DNA of 64,000 nucleotides from contig NZ_FNQK01000005.1 in the NCBI RefSeq assembly GCF_900107625.1, positions 1-64,000 of the forward strand, read 5' to 3'. Below the pieces are notes generated by a model. That model searched no databases and had not been told where the DNA came from. It saw nothing but the letters and a program-made list of their open reading frames with translations. The position numbers and the translations under genes are program-made. Below, one piece after another: positions 25,851 to 35,404 of this stretch (position 1 is the stretch's first letter; each line of letters starts with the position of its first letter). Source of the stretch: Bizionia paragorgiae. Lineage in GTDB: Bacteria; Bacteroidota; Bacteroidia; Flavobacteriales; Flavobacteriaceae.

Positions 25851-28718
25851 TTGAAAAATAAAACACACCATATTTTAGTAGTTTCATTATTAATATGGGG
25901 TGTTTCCTTTTCTCAGCAATTCACGAATTACACGACCAAAGACGGGTTGCCAAGCAACCATGTGTATACCATTTTACAAGATGTTAATGGCTTTATGTGG
26001 TTTCTTACCGATAAGGGAATCGCTAAGTACAATGGAGCGGTTTTTAAAACCTTTACCACGAAAGAAGGCTTGCCAAACAACGATGTGTGGGATGGGTTTA
26101 CGACTCCAGACGGTAAATTTTGGTATTTATCAAAATCTATCAGTCTAGGATATATTATAAAGGACAGTGTTATTTCGTTTTCAAATGCTAATAAAAACGA
26201 AATCATGAATCCTATTTATTCCTCTCAGATAGGAAACAATGTGTATCTGGGTGGACCGAATAAAATATATAAGCTAGATAATAAACAATGGAAATCTGTT
26301 TCTGTTCTTAAAAACGGGCGGAAAGGAGAGGGGTTAATCCCTGTTTTTAACAACCCAAAAGTAGCCTATTTAAATTTTTATTATGATGCCCTAAATAGAT
26401 TTACATTAAGCTTTTTAGATGCCAATAAAAAAACGTTAAAACAGGTTTCGGCAGAGGGTATTTCAAATCAGAAATCGGTTAGGGGACAGGTTACCGATAG
26501 CTTGTATTATTGGGTGTCGGAAAGTGAATACTCCATTTTAGATTTAAATACGTTAGAATTAAAAAGATATTTTTTTAAGGATGAGGTGGGTTTTGAAACC
26601 GTTAAATACGCTAGATTAAATAAGGTAGGTGATCAGATTCAAATCTCGGGAAATAAATTTGTGGGTTACTTAGATAAAAATTTCCACATTGTTGATCCGT
26701 TTTATATCCCCGAAGAGTTAAATGCTCATTTTGGGTTAATTGATAGTAAGAAAACGATTTGGTTATCAACTTTTAATAAGGGGGTTTTTAAATTACCACA
26801 CATTAAACGACATATCGTATATCAATTTGAAAATGATAAAATTTTAAATTTAAACTATATTGAAAATGACTTGTATTTAAGTGTCTTTAATAAAGGCTTT
26901 TATAAATATAAGCCCAAAAACAAAACGTTTAACCTTATTAAACCTGCCGACGATTATGTTTTTGGGGTGTGCCATATTAAAGAACGTAACACGACTTATT
27001 TTTTATCTCAAAACTCAATATTTATAGAAGAGAATGGTACATCAAATCAAATATATTTTGATAAAGAGTCCGTTAATCCTAAGCTGCTTAGCGGACATCT
27101 TAATGATTTAGAATACTTTAATTCGGAGTTGTACGCCAGTTATTATTTTGGGGTGTATAAGTTAGACCAGCATACACTAGAAATTAAAGAAGACTACTCC
27201 CAAAAGGGGTGTAATGATTTATTAGGATTTAACTCACGGTTACTCTTAGCAACTAATGATGGGTTAAAAGAATTGCGGAATGATTCTATTCAAAAAATTC
27301 ACTTTAAGAACACTGTATTTAATAGAGCGATACTAAGTATAAAACCATTATCGGATACTAAATTATTAATTAATACCGACGGTTATGGGAGTTATATTAC
27401 CGATTTGGATACTATTAAACCCATAAAAGCTTCAGAGTTTTTAATTGTTCAGGATGCGTATGTACAAGAGGAGTCCATTTGGTTAGCAACAAATACAGGG
27501 GTTTTGCATTTAGGTAAATTTAACGATACTTATGAACTGGTTAAAAGTTATAGTATTAACGACGGGTTACCAAATAACAATGTGAACTCCATTGTTATTA
27601 AAGGCAAAGACTTGATTGTGGGTACGAATAGCGGATTGGCGATTATACCTATTAATCAGGATCATGAAGATTTGTTTATCGATATTATAATTGAAGATGT
27701 GACGTTTAATGATGAAAGAATCACAGATAGCCTAAATACGTTTCGGTATACTGCAAATAACCGATTGAATTTAAAAGTAACCCCTATTAATTTTTCTGAG
27801 GATAACAAGACCTTCTTTTCCTATAGGCTGGATCCTATTCAAAAGGATTGTATAGTAACGAGCTCTACGACGTTTAACTTTAATAATCTAAAACCGGACG
27901 ACTATGTTTTTAGTATTGAATCTGGTACTATTAAAAAGCAATTAAGTTTTACTGTTACGCCGTTATGGTGGCAGACATTGTGGGCTAAAATTAGTTTGTT
28001 AGCGCTTGTTTTGTTTGGCTTGGTGTATAGTGTTTGGAGTGTGAGTAAGCGGATTCAGAAAAAAAAGAACAACGCTTTAATTCTCGAGAAAAAAAATATT
28101 GAAATTCAGTTAAGAGCTTTGCGATCTCAAATGAATCCTCATTTTGTTTTTAATTCTTTAGCAGCGATTCAGTATTATATTAATACGAATGACATTGCAG
28201 CTTCAGAAACGTATTTGGTTAAGTTTTCTAAGTTGATACGGCAGTTTTTTGAATGGTCTAAAGAAACTCAAATCAACCTGAAAGAGGAGTTAAAGTTAAT
28301 TGAAAATTACTTAGATATTGAAAAATTGAGGTTTAAAGACAAATTTATATATCATATTACTGTCGATAAAAAATTAAATTTAAGGAAGGCGATGTTGCCA
28401 ACAATGTTGTTACAGCCTATTGTAGAGAACGCAATTAATCATGGTATTTTTAATAAGATAGATAACGGTAAGGTATTTATTAATGTCTTTTATGAATCAG
28501 AAAAGCGTTTTAAAGTAGAGATTATTGACGATGGGGTTGGTTTTGCAAACACTCAAAAGCAAAGTGGTCGCAAAGTAAAATCGTCGAATGTATTAGAAGA
28601 TCGCCTGCGGTATTTAAACAAAACAGGAATTTGGGATATAAGCTATACTGAAGATGAACTTCATCCAGATTTAAAAGATAAGGGAAGTAAATCTACCTTT
28701 GTAATAACACAATTATAA
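25851..28718 (+). CDS. Propeller sensor histidine kinase (LytS-type)
   Basis: The 955-residue envelope sensor starts with a signal peptide (VVSLLIWGVSFSQQ) at a TTG start (25851). The periplasmic part is built from two-component-regulator propeller repeats (TTKDGLPSNHVYTILQD, DVNGFMWFLTDKGIAKY, later INDGLPNNNVNSI), followed by a Y_Y_Y-type beta domain (about 610-700). One membrane helix lies near 705-725 (LWAKISLLALVLFGLVYSVW). A His_kinase domain follows (LRALRSQMNPHFVFNSL, phospho-acceptor His764), then a HATPase with IVENAINHGIF and DDGVGF. The LytTR regulator gene begins 3 bases after its stop. The position after five lipoprotein genes suggests it senses, or responds with, that surface system. 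Confidence 0.92.
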   Translation: MKNKTHHILVVSLLIWGVSFSQQFTNYTTKDGLPSNHVYTILQDVNGFMWFLTDKGIAKYNGAVFKTFTTKEGLPNNDVWDGFTTPDGKFWYLSKSISLGYIIKDSVISFSNANKNEIMNPIYSSQIGNNVYLGGPNKIYKLDNKQWKSVSVLKNGRKGEGLIPVFNNPKVAYLNFYYDALNRFTLSFLDANKKTLKQVSAEGISNQKSVRGQVTDSLYYWVSESEYSILDLNTLELKRYFFKDEVGFETVKYARLNKVGDQIQISGNKFVGYLDKNFHIVDPFYIPEELNAHFGLIDSKKTIWLSTFNKGVFKLPHIKRHIVYQFENDKILNLNYIENDLYLSVFNKGFYKYKPKNKTFNLIKPADDYVFGVCHIKERNTTYFLSQNSIFIEENGTSNQIYFDKESVNPKLLSGHLNDLEYFNSELYASYYFGVYKLDQHTLEIKEDYSQKGCNDLLGFNSRLLLATNDGLKELRNDSIQKIHFKNTVFNRAILSIKPLSDTKLLINTDGYGSYITDLDTIKPIKASEFLIVQDAYVQEESIWLATNTGVLHLGKFNDTYELVKSYSINDGLPNNNVNSIVIKGKDLIVGTNSGLAIIPINQDHEDLFIDIIIEDVTFNDERITDSLNTFRYTANNRLNLKVTPINFSEDNKTFFSYRLDPIQKDCIVTSSTTFNFNNLKPDDYVFSIESGTIKKQLSFTVTPLWWQTLWAKISLLALVLFGLVYSVWSVSKRIQKKKNNALILEKKNIEIQLRALRSQMNPHFVFNSLAAIQYYINTNDIAASETYLVKFSKLIRQFFEWSKETQINLKEELKLIENYLDIEKLRFKDKFIYHITVDKKLNLRKAMLPTMLLQPIVENAINHGIFNKIDNGKVFINVFYESEKRFKVEIIDDGVGFANTQKQSGRKVKSSNVLEDRLRYLNKTGIWDISYTEDELHPDLKDKGSKSTFVITQL

Positions 28719-28721
28719 ATT

Positions 28722-29462
28722 ATGAGTAAACTAAGTGCTGTAATTATAGATGATGAAATTTCTAACCTTAAAGGGTTGGAGCAGAAGTTAGGAAAATTAT
28801 TTCCTGAAATCCAAGTTGTAAATACGTTTCAAAAGCCGGAAGATGCTATTGCTGCTTTGAAAATAGAACAGCCGGATATTGTGTTTTTAGATATCGAAAT
28901 GCCAAGAATTAATGGTTTTGATTTATTAGCACAACTAGTAAGTATTCATTTTCAAGTAATTTTTGTAACGGCGTACAGCGACTATGCCATCGAAGCTTTT
29001 AAGCAGAATGCTGTAGACTATATACTTAAACCTATAGATGATGAGGATTTAAAACTGGCTATTAACAAGGCGATTACATTAGTGAAAGGTAAAAAAGAAG
29101 TGACCAATAACGATAAGTTAGTGAGTTTGTTAACGTCTGTATTATCTAATAATAAAAAAATAATTGTACCCACTTCTAAAGGGCTTTCATTTATTCCTCA
29201 AGAAGACGTTTTACATTTAGAAGGTTATGAAGGCTATACTAAAATACATGTTAACAACTCAGCAACAATAATGAGTTCGTATAATTTAGGACGGTTTGAA
29301 AAGTTGTTAGGGCATAACTTTTTTAAATGCCATAAATCGCATATCGTTAACTTAGAGCGGGTAAGGCATTTTGAAAATGAAGGTTATCTTTTATTGGAAA
29401 ATGAACAACGTGTTCCCATATCTAAAACAAATAAAAAAGCATTTTTGGACCTGTTTAAATAA
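28722..29462 (+). CDS. LytTR-family response regulator
   Basis: The 246-residue regulator has a receiver domain (residues 1-120) with acidic pocket VIIDDE, phospho-acceptor Asp57 in VFLDIEMP, the Thr/Ser switch VTAYSDYAIEAF and the lysine in YILKPID. A LytTR DNA-binding domain spans about 140-246 (HLEGYEGYTKIHVNN, FFKCHKSHIVNLERV, ending PISKTNKKAFLDLF). It is paired with the upstream kinase through a 3-base gap. LytTR proteins bind direct repeats upstream of targets; I did not find an obvious repeated site in the nearby promoters. Confidence 0.95.
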   Translation: MSKLSAVIIDDEISNLKGLEQKLGKLFPEIQVVNTFQKPEDAIAALKIEQPDIVFLDIEMPRINGFDLLAQLVSIHFQVIFVTAYSDYAIEAFKQNAVDYILKPIDDEDLKLAINKAITLVKGKKEVTNNDKLVSLLTSVLSNNKKIIVPTSKGLSFIPQEDVLHLEGYEGYTKIHVNNSATIMSSYNLGRFEKLLGHNFFKCHKSHIVNLERVRHFENEGYLLLENEQRVPISKTNKKAFLDLFK

Positions 29463-29481
29463 AGTAAACGGTACAGAGCAT

Positions 29482-29519
29482 AAAAAAAGGTCTAGAATGA
29501 AAATTCTAGACCTTTTTTT
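29482..29519. terminator. Bidirectional terminator
   Basis: A long perfect stem, AGGTCTAGAAT / ATTCTAGACCT, with flanking A and T runs sits between the convergent LytTR and glutamate-synthase-like genes. Confidence 0.92.
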
Positions 29520-29537
29520 ATTAAGAAATAACCCTTA

Positions 29538-31154
29538 TTAGTTAACTAATGTTGTTGTTTCTTTTGTTGTTTCCTTTGGGGGTTCTATATCCCCAATATG
29601 AGCATCTTTTCCTCCTAAGTACTTACAATCTTTTAAGTCTTGCATGCTTATAAAAGGCACTTCTTTTTTATTGTATTTAAAGGCACCACTTAACTCTCTC
29701 GTTAAGTCTCTATCATTAATGTTTAAATCAATATCATCCATAGTAAACTGGCACGGGTGTTCGTATCCTGCTGCGTGGGTGATTTCAATAAACTCTTTTC
29801 TAAACGTTTTAAAGTACTGTGCTAGTCGTTGTGACTTTAAAGTAGGGTCGATTCCATTTTGCAACCATTTACTTTGTGTAGCAACACCGGCAGGGCATTT
29901 GTTGGTATGGCAGACTTGCGCTTGGATACAACCAATACTCATCATAGCTTCACGAGCTACATTTATACAGTCAGCACCCATAGCAAAAGCCATTGCTGCT
30001 TTGGCAGGGAATCCTAATTTACCACTTCCTACAAAAACGATTCTATCGGTAAGGTCTCTATCTTTAAAGACTTTATATAATTGACTAAAACCGTAAACCC
30101 AAGGTAACGACACGTGGTCGGCAAAACTTGGAGGAGCTGCTCCTGTACCACCTTCACCACCATCAACAGTAATGAAATCTGGACCTTTTCCTGTTTTTTT
30201 CATAAGGTTAGCCAGCTCTTTCCATTGCTCCATTTTTCCTATCGCTGCTTTAATTCCAACAGGAAGACCTGTTACTTCAGCAATATCTTCGATAAGTTGT
30301 AGCATTTCTGGAATGGTACTAAATGCCGAGTGGGTAGGAGGGGAAAGTACATCCTGACCTAAAGGAACACTTCTGATTTCTGCAATTTCAGGTGTAATCT
30401 TAGACGCTGGTAAAACACCTCCTTTTCCTGGTTTAGCACCTTGAGATAATTTAATTTCTATCGCTTTTATATACGGGAAATCTTCAACTAATTTTTTTAT
30501 CTTATCTAAAGAGAAATTACCTTCCTCATCTCGAACACCAAAATACCCTGTACCAAAGTGAAAAACAACATCGGCACCACTACGGTGGTAGTGAGAAAGA
30601 CCACCTTCACCAGTATTGTGATAAGCGCCAGCCATTTTCACCCCTTTGTTCATAGATTCTACAGCTTTTGCTGATAAGGATCCAAAACTCATTGCCGAAA
30701 CATTAATTATCGAACCTGGGCGGTAAGGCTTTCTTCTTTTATTATATTCCCCCATTATCTTAGCACAAGGAATAAAAGAAGGATCTACCTTATTAGGGTG
30801 ATTGTCTTGTAATTTATATGAGAACATCGCATTATTAATAAAAATATGCTGGTGCTCGTATATATCACGGTCCGTACCAAAACCTTCATAATTATTTTGC
30901 TGTTTTGCCGAAGCGTAAATCCATCCACGTTCAATACGGTTAAACGGTAATTCTTCTCGGTTGTTAGAAACGAAATACTGACGTAATTCTGGGCCAATAC
31001 TTTCTAACATATACCTAAAATGTCCTACAATAGGGAAGTTATGACTAATAGTATGTCTTTTTTGTAAGACATCCCTAATAGCTACAAGTAATAGCCCAAT
31101 AAGAACCCACATCCACCACGAAATATTAGATAGAAAATCTAAAACAGTATCCAT
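29538..31154 (-). CDS. FMN-binding glutamate synthase-family protein
   Basis: The 538-residue protein has one N-terminal membrane helix (ISWWMWVLIGLLLVAI) and then the central FMN-binding/synthase domain of glutamate synthase without a glutaminase domain. Recognisable features are FGSLSAKAVESMNKG, EGGLSHYH, the flavin barrel segment ITVDGGEGGTGAAPPSFADH, and the Cys-rich cluster site GCIQAQVCHTNKCPAGVATQ, which would hold a 3Fe-4S centre. Stand-alone members are annotated as glutamate synthase large-subunit-like, but the true substrate is unsettled. The start at 31154 (MDTVLDFLSN) places the helix at the N terminus; a further in-frame ATG upstream adds only AT-rich residues. Confidence 0.88.
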   Translation of the reverse strand: MDTVLDFLSNISWWMWVLIGLLLVAIRDVLQKRHTISHNFPIVGHFRYMLESIGPELRQYFVSNNREELPFNRIERGWIYASAKQQNNYEGFGTDRDIYEHQHIFINNAMFSYKLQDNHPNKVDPSFIPCAKIMGEYNKRRKPYRPGSIINVSAMSFGSLSAKAVESMNKGVKMAGAYHNTGEGGLSHYHRSGADVVFHFGTGYFGVRDEEGNFSLDKIKKLVEDFPYIKAIEIKLSQGAKPGKGGVLPASKITPEIAEIRSVPLGQDVLSPPTHSAFSTIPEMLQLIEDIAEVTGLPVGIKAAIGKMEQWKELANLMKKTGKGPDFITVDGGEGGTGAAPPSFADHVSLPWVYGFSQLYKVFKDRDLTDRIVFVGSGKLGFPAKAAMAFAMGADCINVAREAMMSIGCIQAQVCHTNKCPAGVATQSKWLQNGIDPTLKSQRLAQYFKTFRKEFIEITHAAGYEHPCQFTMDDIDLNINDRDLTRELSGAFKYNKKEVPFISMQDLKDCKYLGGKDAHIGDIEPPKETTKETTTLVN

Positions 31155-31178
31155 AATAATTTTATTGAAAATTTTATT

Positions 31179-31186
31179 CAAAAATA
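31179..31186 (-). promoter_or_regulatory. -7 box TATTTTTG
   Basis: The minus-strand match to TAnnTTTG lies 24 bases before the ATG at 31154 and falls inside or just after the alternative upstream start, which supports the shorter protein. No clear -33 element was found. Confidence 0.4.
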
Positions 31187-31361
31187 ATCAAATTATTATA
31201 TAAAGTCGATTATAGTTAAAGAGAAAATCTAAAAGTGATTAAAATTATTTTTTCTTCAAGAGTATTTACTATTTATTGCTAATTGTTTATAATTTAAACC
31301 GAAACCTATAGGGGAATACCACCCGTAATTAGTATTTTTATACCCTAAAAATAAGAAGAGT

Positions 31362-33701
31362 TTGGAGAAGTATTTAAGTCAATTAAACGAAGCACAATTA
31401 GCACCAACTATACAAAAAGATGGACCTATGATAGTTATCGCAGGTGCAGGTTCAGGAAAGACCCGTGTGTTAACTTTTAGAATAGCCTATTTAATGAGTC
31501 AAGGAGTAGATTCCTTTAATATTTTAGCGTTAACCTTTACTAATAAAGCAGCACGTGAAATGAAGGGACGTATTGCTGAAATTGTTGGTAGTGGGGAGGC
31601 TAAGAACTTATGGATGGGAACGTTTCACTCTGTATTTGCTAAGATTTTACGTTTTGAAGGGCACCACTTAGGATTCCCAAGTAATTTCACTATTTATGAC
31701 ACCCAAGATTCTCAGCGTTTAATGGGATCTATTATAAAGGAAATGGGGCTTGATAAAGAAGTATATAAAACAAAGCAAGTCTATTCTCGTATATCCTCTT
31801 ACAAAAACAGTCTGATTACCGTTAAAGCATATTTTAAAAACCCAGAATTAATGGAAGCCGATGCCATGGCACGCCGACCAAGAATGGGGGAGATTTATGC
31901 AGCATATGTGGATCGCTGTTTTAAAGCAGGAGCTATGGATTTTGACGACTTACTGCTAAGGACCAACGAGCTGCTAACGCGTTTTCCAACGGTGTTAGCG
32001 AAATATCAGGATAAATTTAGATATATTTTGGTGGATGAGTATCAAGATACCAACCATTCGCAGTATCTTATCGTTCGTGCTTTAGCCGATCGTTTTCAAA
32101 ATATATGTGTGGTGGGTGACGATGCTCAAAGTATTTATGCGTTTAGGGGGGCAAATATTAATAATATTTTGAACTTCCAAAAAGATTATGATAACGTAAA
32201 ATTATACCGCTTAGAACAAAATTACCGCTCTACAAAGAATATTGTAAATGCTGCCAATTCAGTTATAGATCATAACCAAACGAAATTAGATAAGGTGGTA
32301 TGGACCTCCAACGAAGAGGGGTCAAAGGTTATCGTGCATCGTTCTCTAACCGATGGTGATGAAGGACGCTTTGTAGCGAGTAGTATTTTTGAAAACAAAA
32401 TGCAGCACCAGTTACCAAATAGCGATTTTGCTATTTTGTACCGTACCAATGCACAATCGCGTGCTATGGAGGACGCTCTAAGAAAACGTGAGATTCCTTA
32501 CCGTATTTATGGAGGCTTGTCTTTTTACCAACGCAAAGAAATTAAAGACGTATTGGCTTATTTACGTTTGGTATTAAACCCTGCCGATGAGGAAGCTTTA
32601 AAACGTGTAATTAATTACCCAGCGCGAGGTATTGGTCAAACAACTATAGATCGATTAATGGTTGCTGCTAATGGTTATAAGAAAACCATATTTGAAATCA
32701 TTAAAAATATTGATAAAGTCGATATTAAAATCAATGGTGGTACAAAAAATAAACTAAGAGATTTTGCTACCCTTATTGAAAGTTTTCAAGTGATGAATCA
32801 AACGGCAAACGCTTTTGATTTAGCCGAATATATTACGAAAACAACAGGGCTAATAAAAGAACTTAATAAGGACGGAACGCCAGAAGGTGTCGTGAAACTT
32901 GAAAATGTTGAGGAACTTTTAAATGGTATTAAGGATTTTGTTGAAGGGCAACTAGAACTTGCTGATGCCTCAGATTCCTTAGCCGAATTTTTAGAAGACG
33001 TGGCATTGGCTACCGATATGGATGCCGACAAAGGGGATGAAGACCATGTGGCCCTAATGACGATTCACTTGGCAAAAGGATTAGAGTTTTCTCATGTTTA
33101 TATCGTAGGATTGGAAGAGGATTTATTCCCGAGTGCCATGAGTATGAATACGCGAAGCGAACTTGAAGAAGAGCGCCGTTTATTTTATGTAGCGCTTACA
33201 CGTGCCGAAAAGCAAGCGTATTTAACCTATGCTTTATCGCGATACCGCTGGGGTAAATTGGTCGATTCCGAGCCTAGTCGTTTTATCGAAGAAATTGATG
33301 AGCAATATGTGGAGAATTTAACTCCTGAGGAAGAGCGACGCATAAACCCGATGCTTTCTGAAGATATCTTCGGAGACGCACCACCAAATAAAATAAGGTT
33401 TAAAAAAGCTGTGCAGCCAAAAATTCAGAAAAAATCGAGTAAAAAAGAACCTGAGAACTTTAAATTAAGTGTCCCTAAAAAACTTAAGAAAGTTGAAAAA
33501 ACTGCCGCTACAACAGATAATGCTAACTTATTTGATAGCGAGCTAGCTGTTGGGAATTTTGTAAAACACTTGCGTTTTGGTAAAGGAGAGGTTCTTAAAA
33601 TTGAAGGAAAAGGTGGTGATGTAAAAGCTGAAATTAGATTTGAAGTAGGCGGAGTGAAAAAATTATTACTGCGTTTTGCTAAACTTAAAATTATAGGGTA
33701 G
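31362..33701 (+). CDS. UvrD/PcrA-type ATP-dependent DNA helicase
   Basis: The 779-residue superfamily-1A 3'-5' helicase works in repair and replication restart. Motifs in order are: Q-motif region LNEAQLAPT, Walker A AGAGSGKTRVL (about 27-37), motif Ia LTFTNKAAREM, motif II VDEYQDTN, motif III VVGDDAQSIYAFRGA, motif IV YRLEQNYRST, motif V MTIHLAKGLEF and motif VI YVALTRAEK. The C-terminal tail ends in a PcrA/UvrD-type Tudor-like module (VGNFVKHLRFGKGEVLKIEGKG). Length is normal. The start is TTG (31362): the next ATG would remove part of the Walker A region. Specific orthology (uvrD or pcrA) cannot be settled by eye. Confidence 0.95.
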   Translation: MEKYLSQLNEAQLAPTIQKDGPMIVIAGAGSGKTRVLTFRIAYLMSQGVDSFNILALTFTNKAAREMKGRIAEIVGSGEAKNLWMGTFHSVFAKILRFEGHHLGFPSNFTIYDTQDSQRLMGSIIKEMGLDKEVYKTKQVYSRISSYKNSLITVKAYFKNPELMEADAMARRPRMGEIYAAYVDRCFKAGAMDFDDLLLRTNELLTRFPTVLAKYQDKFRYILVDEYQDTNHSQYLIVRALADRFQNICVVGDDAQSIYAFRGANINNILNFQKDYDNVKLYRLEQNYRSTKNIVNAANSVIDHNQTKLDKVVWTSNEEGSKVIVHRSLTDGDEGRFVASSIFENKMQHQLPNSDFAILYRTNAQSRAMEDALRKREIPYRIYGGLSFYQRKEIKDVLAYLRLVLNPADEEALKRVINYPARGIGQTTIDRLMVAANGYKKTIFEIIKNIDKVDIKINGGTKNKLRDFATLIESFQVMNQTANAFDLAEYITKTTGLIKELNKDGTPEGVVKLENVEELLNGIKDFVEGQLELADASDSLAEFLEDVALATDMDADKGDEDHVALMTIHLAKGLEFSHVYIVGLEEDLFPSAMSMNTRSELEEERRLFYVALTRAEKQAYLTYALSRYRWGKLVDSEPSRFIEEIDEQYVENLTPEEERRINPMLSEDIFGDAPPNKIRFKKAVQPKIQKKSSKKEPENFKLSVPKKLKKVEKTAATTDNANLFDSELAVGNFVKHLRFGKGEVLKIEGKGGDVKAEIRFEVGGVKKLLLRFAKLKIIG

Positions 33702-33770
33702 GCCTTACGTGATTTTTTTAATATAAAATCGAATAGGTTTACACCAGCTTGTAAAGCTAAAAACAAAACA

Positions 33771-33805
33771 GGGATAGTTATACTAAGTTATAGCTATCCC
33801 TTTTT
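33771..33805 (+). terminator. Terminator after the helicase gene
   Basis: Stem GGGATAG / CTATCCC with an inner TATA / TATA pairing is followed by five T. It lies 70 bases after the helicase stop and just before the convergent hydrolase stop. Confidence 0.75.
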
Positions 33806-33812
33806 ATTTGAT

Positions 33813-34661
33813 TTAATGATGGGTTAATATAAAAGATTTAAGCTTGGTCCAAGTATCTAAGGCGTTGGCTCCAGTCCATCCATGACCTTCATTAGGGTAT
33901 AAGGTAAATTCGTTTTCAACACCAAGCGCCGTTAGTTTTGCTTCCATATCTACACCTTGAGAGGTAGGAATTAAAGGATCCATTCCGCCATAAAACAAAA
34001 TGGTAGGGGCCGAGGAAGCTTGAACTTGGTGATAGGGACTGTACTGTTCCAAGACACTTGTTGTTGGAGTGACACCAAAATATAAAAAGGACGGATTAAC
34101 AAAATCGCTGTAAGCAGGGTCTGTAAAGTTAGTCGGCCCCACAAGACTCGCTACCATAGCCACATCCTGTTGTGTGTCATAGTCGTAAGTCCATAATAAT
34201 GATAAATGTGCCCCAGCGCTGACACCAATAAAAGCATAGTCTTCCGAAATAACATATTCATTTCTCTTGGCCTTTAACTGATTAATAACTGCAGTAATAT
34301 CATCTAACTGCATAGGAAAAGGAGAAACACCTTGGGAAGCTAAGCGATAATTAATATTTACAATCGCATATTCGGAAAGTTCTGCTTTAGCAATATCCCT
34401 ATAAGGATTCATATCTACTTTATCACCAGCAGTCCAACCGCCACCGTGTACAAGAATTAATACTTTAGTGTTTAAATCTCTATGCGCTGGTAAATAAATG
34501 TCGTAAACCTGCTGGTTATTATTTCCGTAAGGCACATCAAGGAATTGTGTTTCTTGAGTTTGTTGGATGATGACCTGAGATTCAGAATCGTCATCAGAAC
34601 AGGAAAAACAAAACAATGTTAGCAATAGGAGTGATAAAAATGGAGCAGATAATTTTTTCAT
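33813..34661 (-). CDS. Alpha/beta-hydrolase (esterase) lipoprotein
   Basis: The 282-residue lipoprotein has the signal LLLLTLFCFSCSDDDSES; the acidic run after Cys suggests surface display. The rest is an alpha/beta hydrolase of the hormone-sensitive-lipase/carbohydrate-esterase type: oxyanion motif LVHGGGWTAGD (72-76), nucleophile elbow IGVSAGAH (Ser148), acid in GGMDPLIP and histidine in NEGHGW. Such esterases remove acyl groups from polysaccharides or small esters; the substrate is not inferable. It stands alone between the helicase and the YciO-like gene. Confidence 0.88.
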   Translation of the reverse strand: MKKLSAPFLSLLLLTLFCFSCSDDDSESQVIIQQTQETQFLDVPYGNNNQQVYDIYLPAHRDLNTKVLILVHGGGWTAGDKVDMNPYRDIAKAELSEYAIVNINYRLASQGVSPFPMQLDDITAVINQLKAKRNEYVISEDYAFIGVSAGAHLSLLWTYDYDTQQDVAMVASLVGPTNFTDPAYSDFVNPSFLYFGVTPTTSVLEQYSPYHQVQASSAPTILFYGGMDPLIPTSQGVDMEAKLTALGVENEFTLYPNEGHGWTGANALDTWTKLKSFILTHH

Positions 34662-34708
34662 AATAAAATAGTATTTACTTTAGTAAACATTAAACCAAGG
34701 TAAGTATT

Positions 34709-35335
34709 ATGGCAGAATTAATTAGAATTTACGAAGAAAATCCGAATCCGAAGGAAATTAAGAAGGTTGTCGATGTATTAAAGCGTGGTGGTCTCGTGGT
34801 ATATCCTACCGATACGGTTTATGGTTTAGGTTGTGATATTAATAACACGAAAGCTTTAGAAAAAATCGCTAGAATAAAAGGTGTTAAGCTAGAAAAGGCT
34901 AACCTGTCCTTTATTTGCTCCGATTTAAGTAATCTAAGCGATTATGTAAAACAAATTGATACAGCAACTTTTAAAATACTAAAGCGAGCACTTCCTGGCC
35001 CTTACACCTTTATTTTACCGGGATCACGCTCATTGCCTTCCGTGTTTAAGAAGAAAAAAGAAGTAGGTATTCGTATACCTAACAACGCTATCACTTTAGA
35101 AATAGTTAAGGCCCTTGGGAATCCCTTAGTATCCACTTCTATAAGAGATGAAGATGAGGTTTTGGAGTACACTACCGATCCAGAGCTTATTCTAGAGAAA
35201 TGGGATAACCTTGTCGATCTAGTGGTCGATGGAGGTTATGGAGATAACCAAGGATCAACAATTATTGATCTGTCTAATGGTGGTGATGACCCTATAATCG
35301 TTAGAGAGGGAAAAGGTAGTCTAGAAATTTTTTAA
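34709..35335 (+). CDS. YrdC/YciO-family threonylcarbamoyl-AMP synthase-like protein
   Basis: The 208-residue protein has the YrdC fold. Recognisable parts are GGLVVYPTDTVYGLGCDI, IKGVKLEKANLSFICSD, ALPGPYTFILPGS, VGIRIPNN and LVSTSIRDEDE. The KGV..K..LSF pattern and length resemble YciO more than TsaC/Sua5, and it lacks the Sua5 C-terminal domain. TsaC makes threonylcarbamoyl-AMP for t6A37 tRNA modification; YciO-type members may have lower or different activity. No tRNA-modification partner gene lies nearby. The ATG follows the divergent esterase gene by 47 bases. Confidence 0.88.
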   Translation: MAELIRIYEENPNPKEIKKVVDVLKRGGLVVYPTDTVYGLGCDINNTKALEKIARIKGVKLEKANLSFICSDLSNLSDYVKQIDTATFKILKRALPGPYTFILPGSRSLPSVFKKKKEVGIRIPNNAITLEIVKALGNPLVSTSIRDEDEVLEYTTDPELILEKWDNLVDLVVDGGYGDNQGSTIIDLSNGGDDPIIVREGKGSLEIF

Positions 35336-35352
35336 ACAAAAATCAGGATATA

Positions 35353-35384
35353 AAAAAAGCCTAATCGCGAGATTAGGCTTTTTT
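35353..35384. terminator. Bidirectional terminator
   Basis: The stem AAAAAAGCCTAATC / GATTAGGCTTTTTT with a GCGA loop lies between the convergent YciO-like and OmpA-family genes. Confidence 0.92.
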
Positions 35385-35404
35385 ATTATATTAAATAAAT
35401 CAAA

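Noticed and set aside
29644-30084. Plus-strand frame of 146 codons opposite the glutamate-synthase-like gene
   Set aside because: Shadow of a well-supported gene; no start context or homology pattern.
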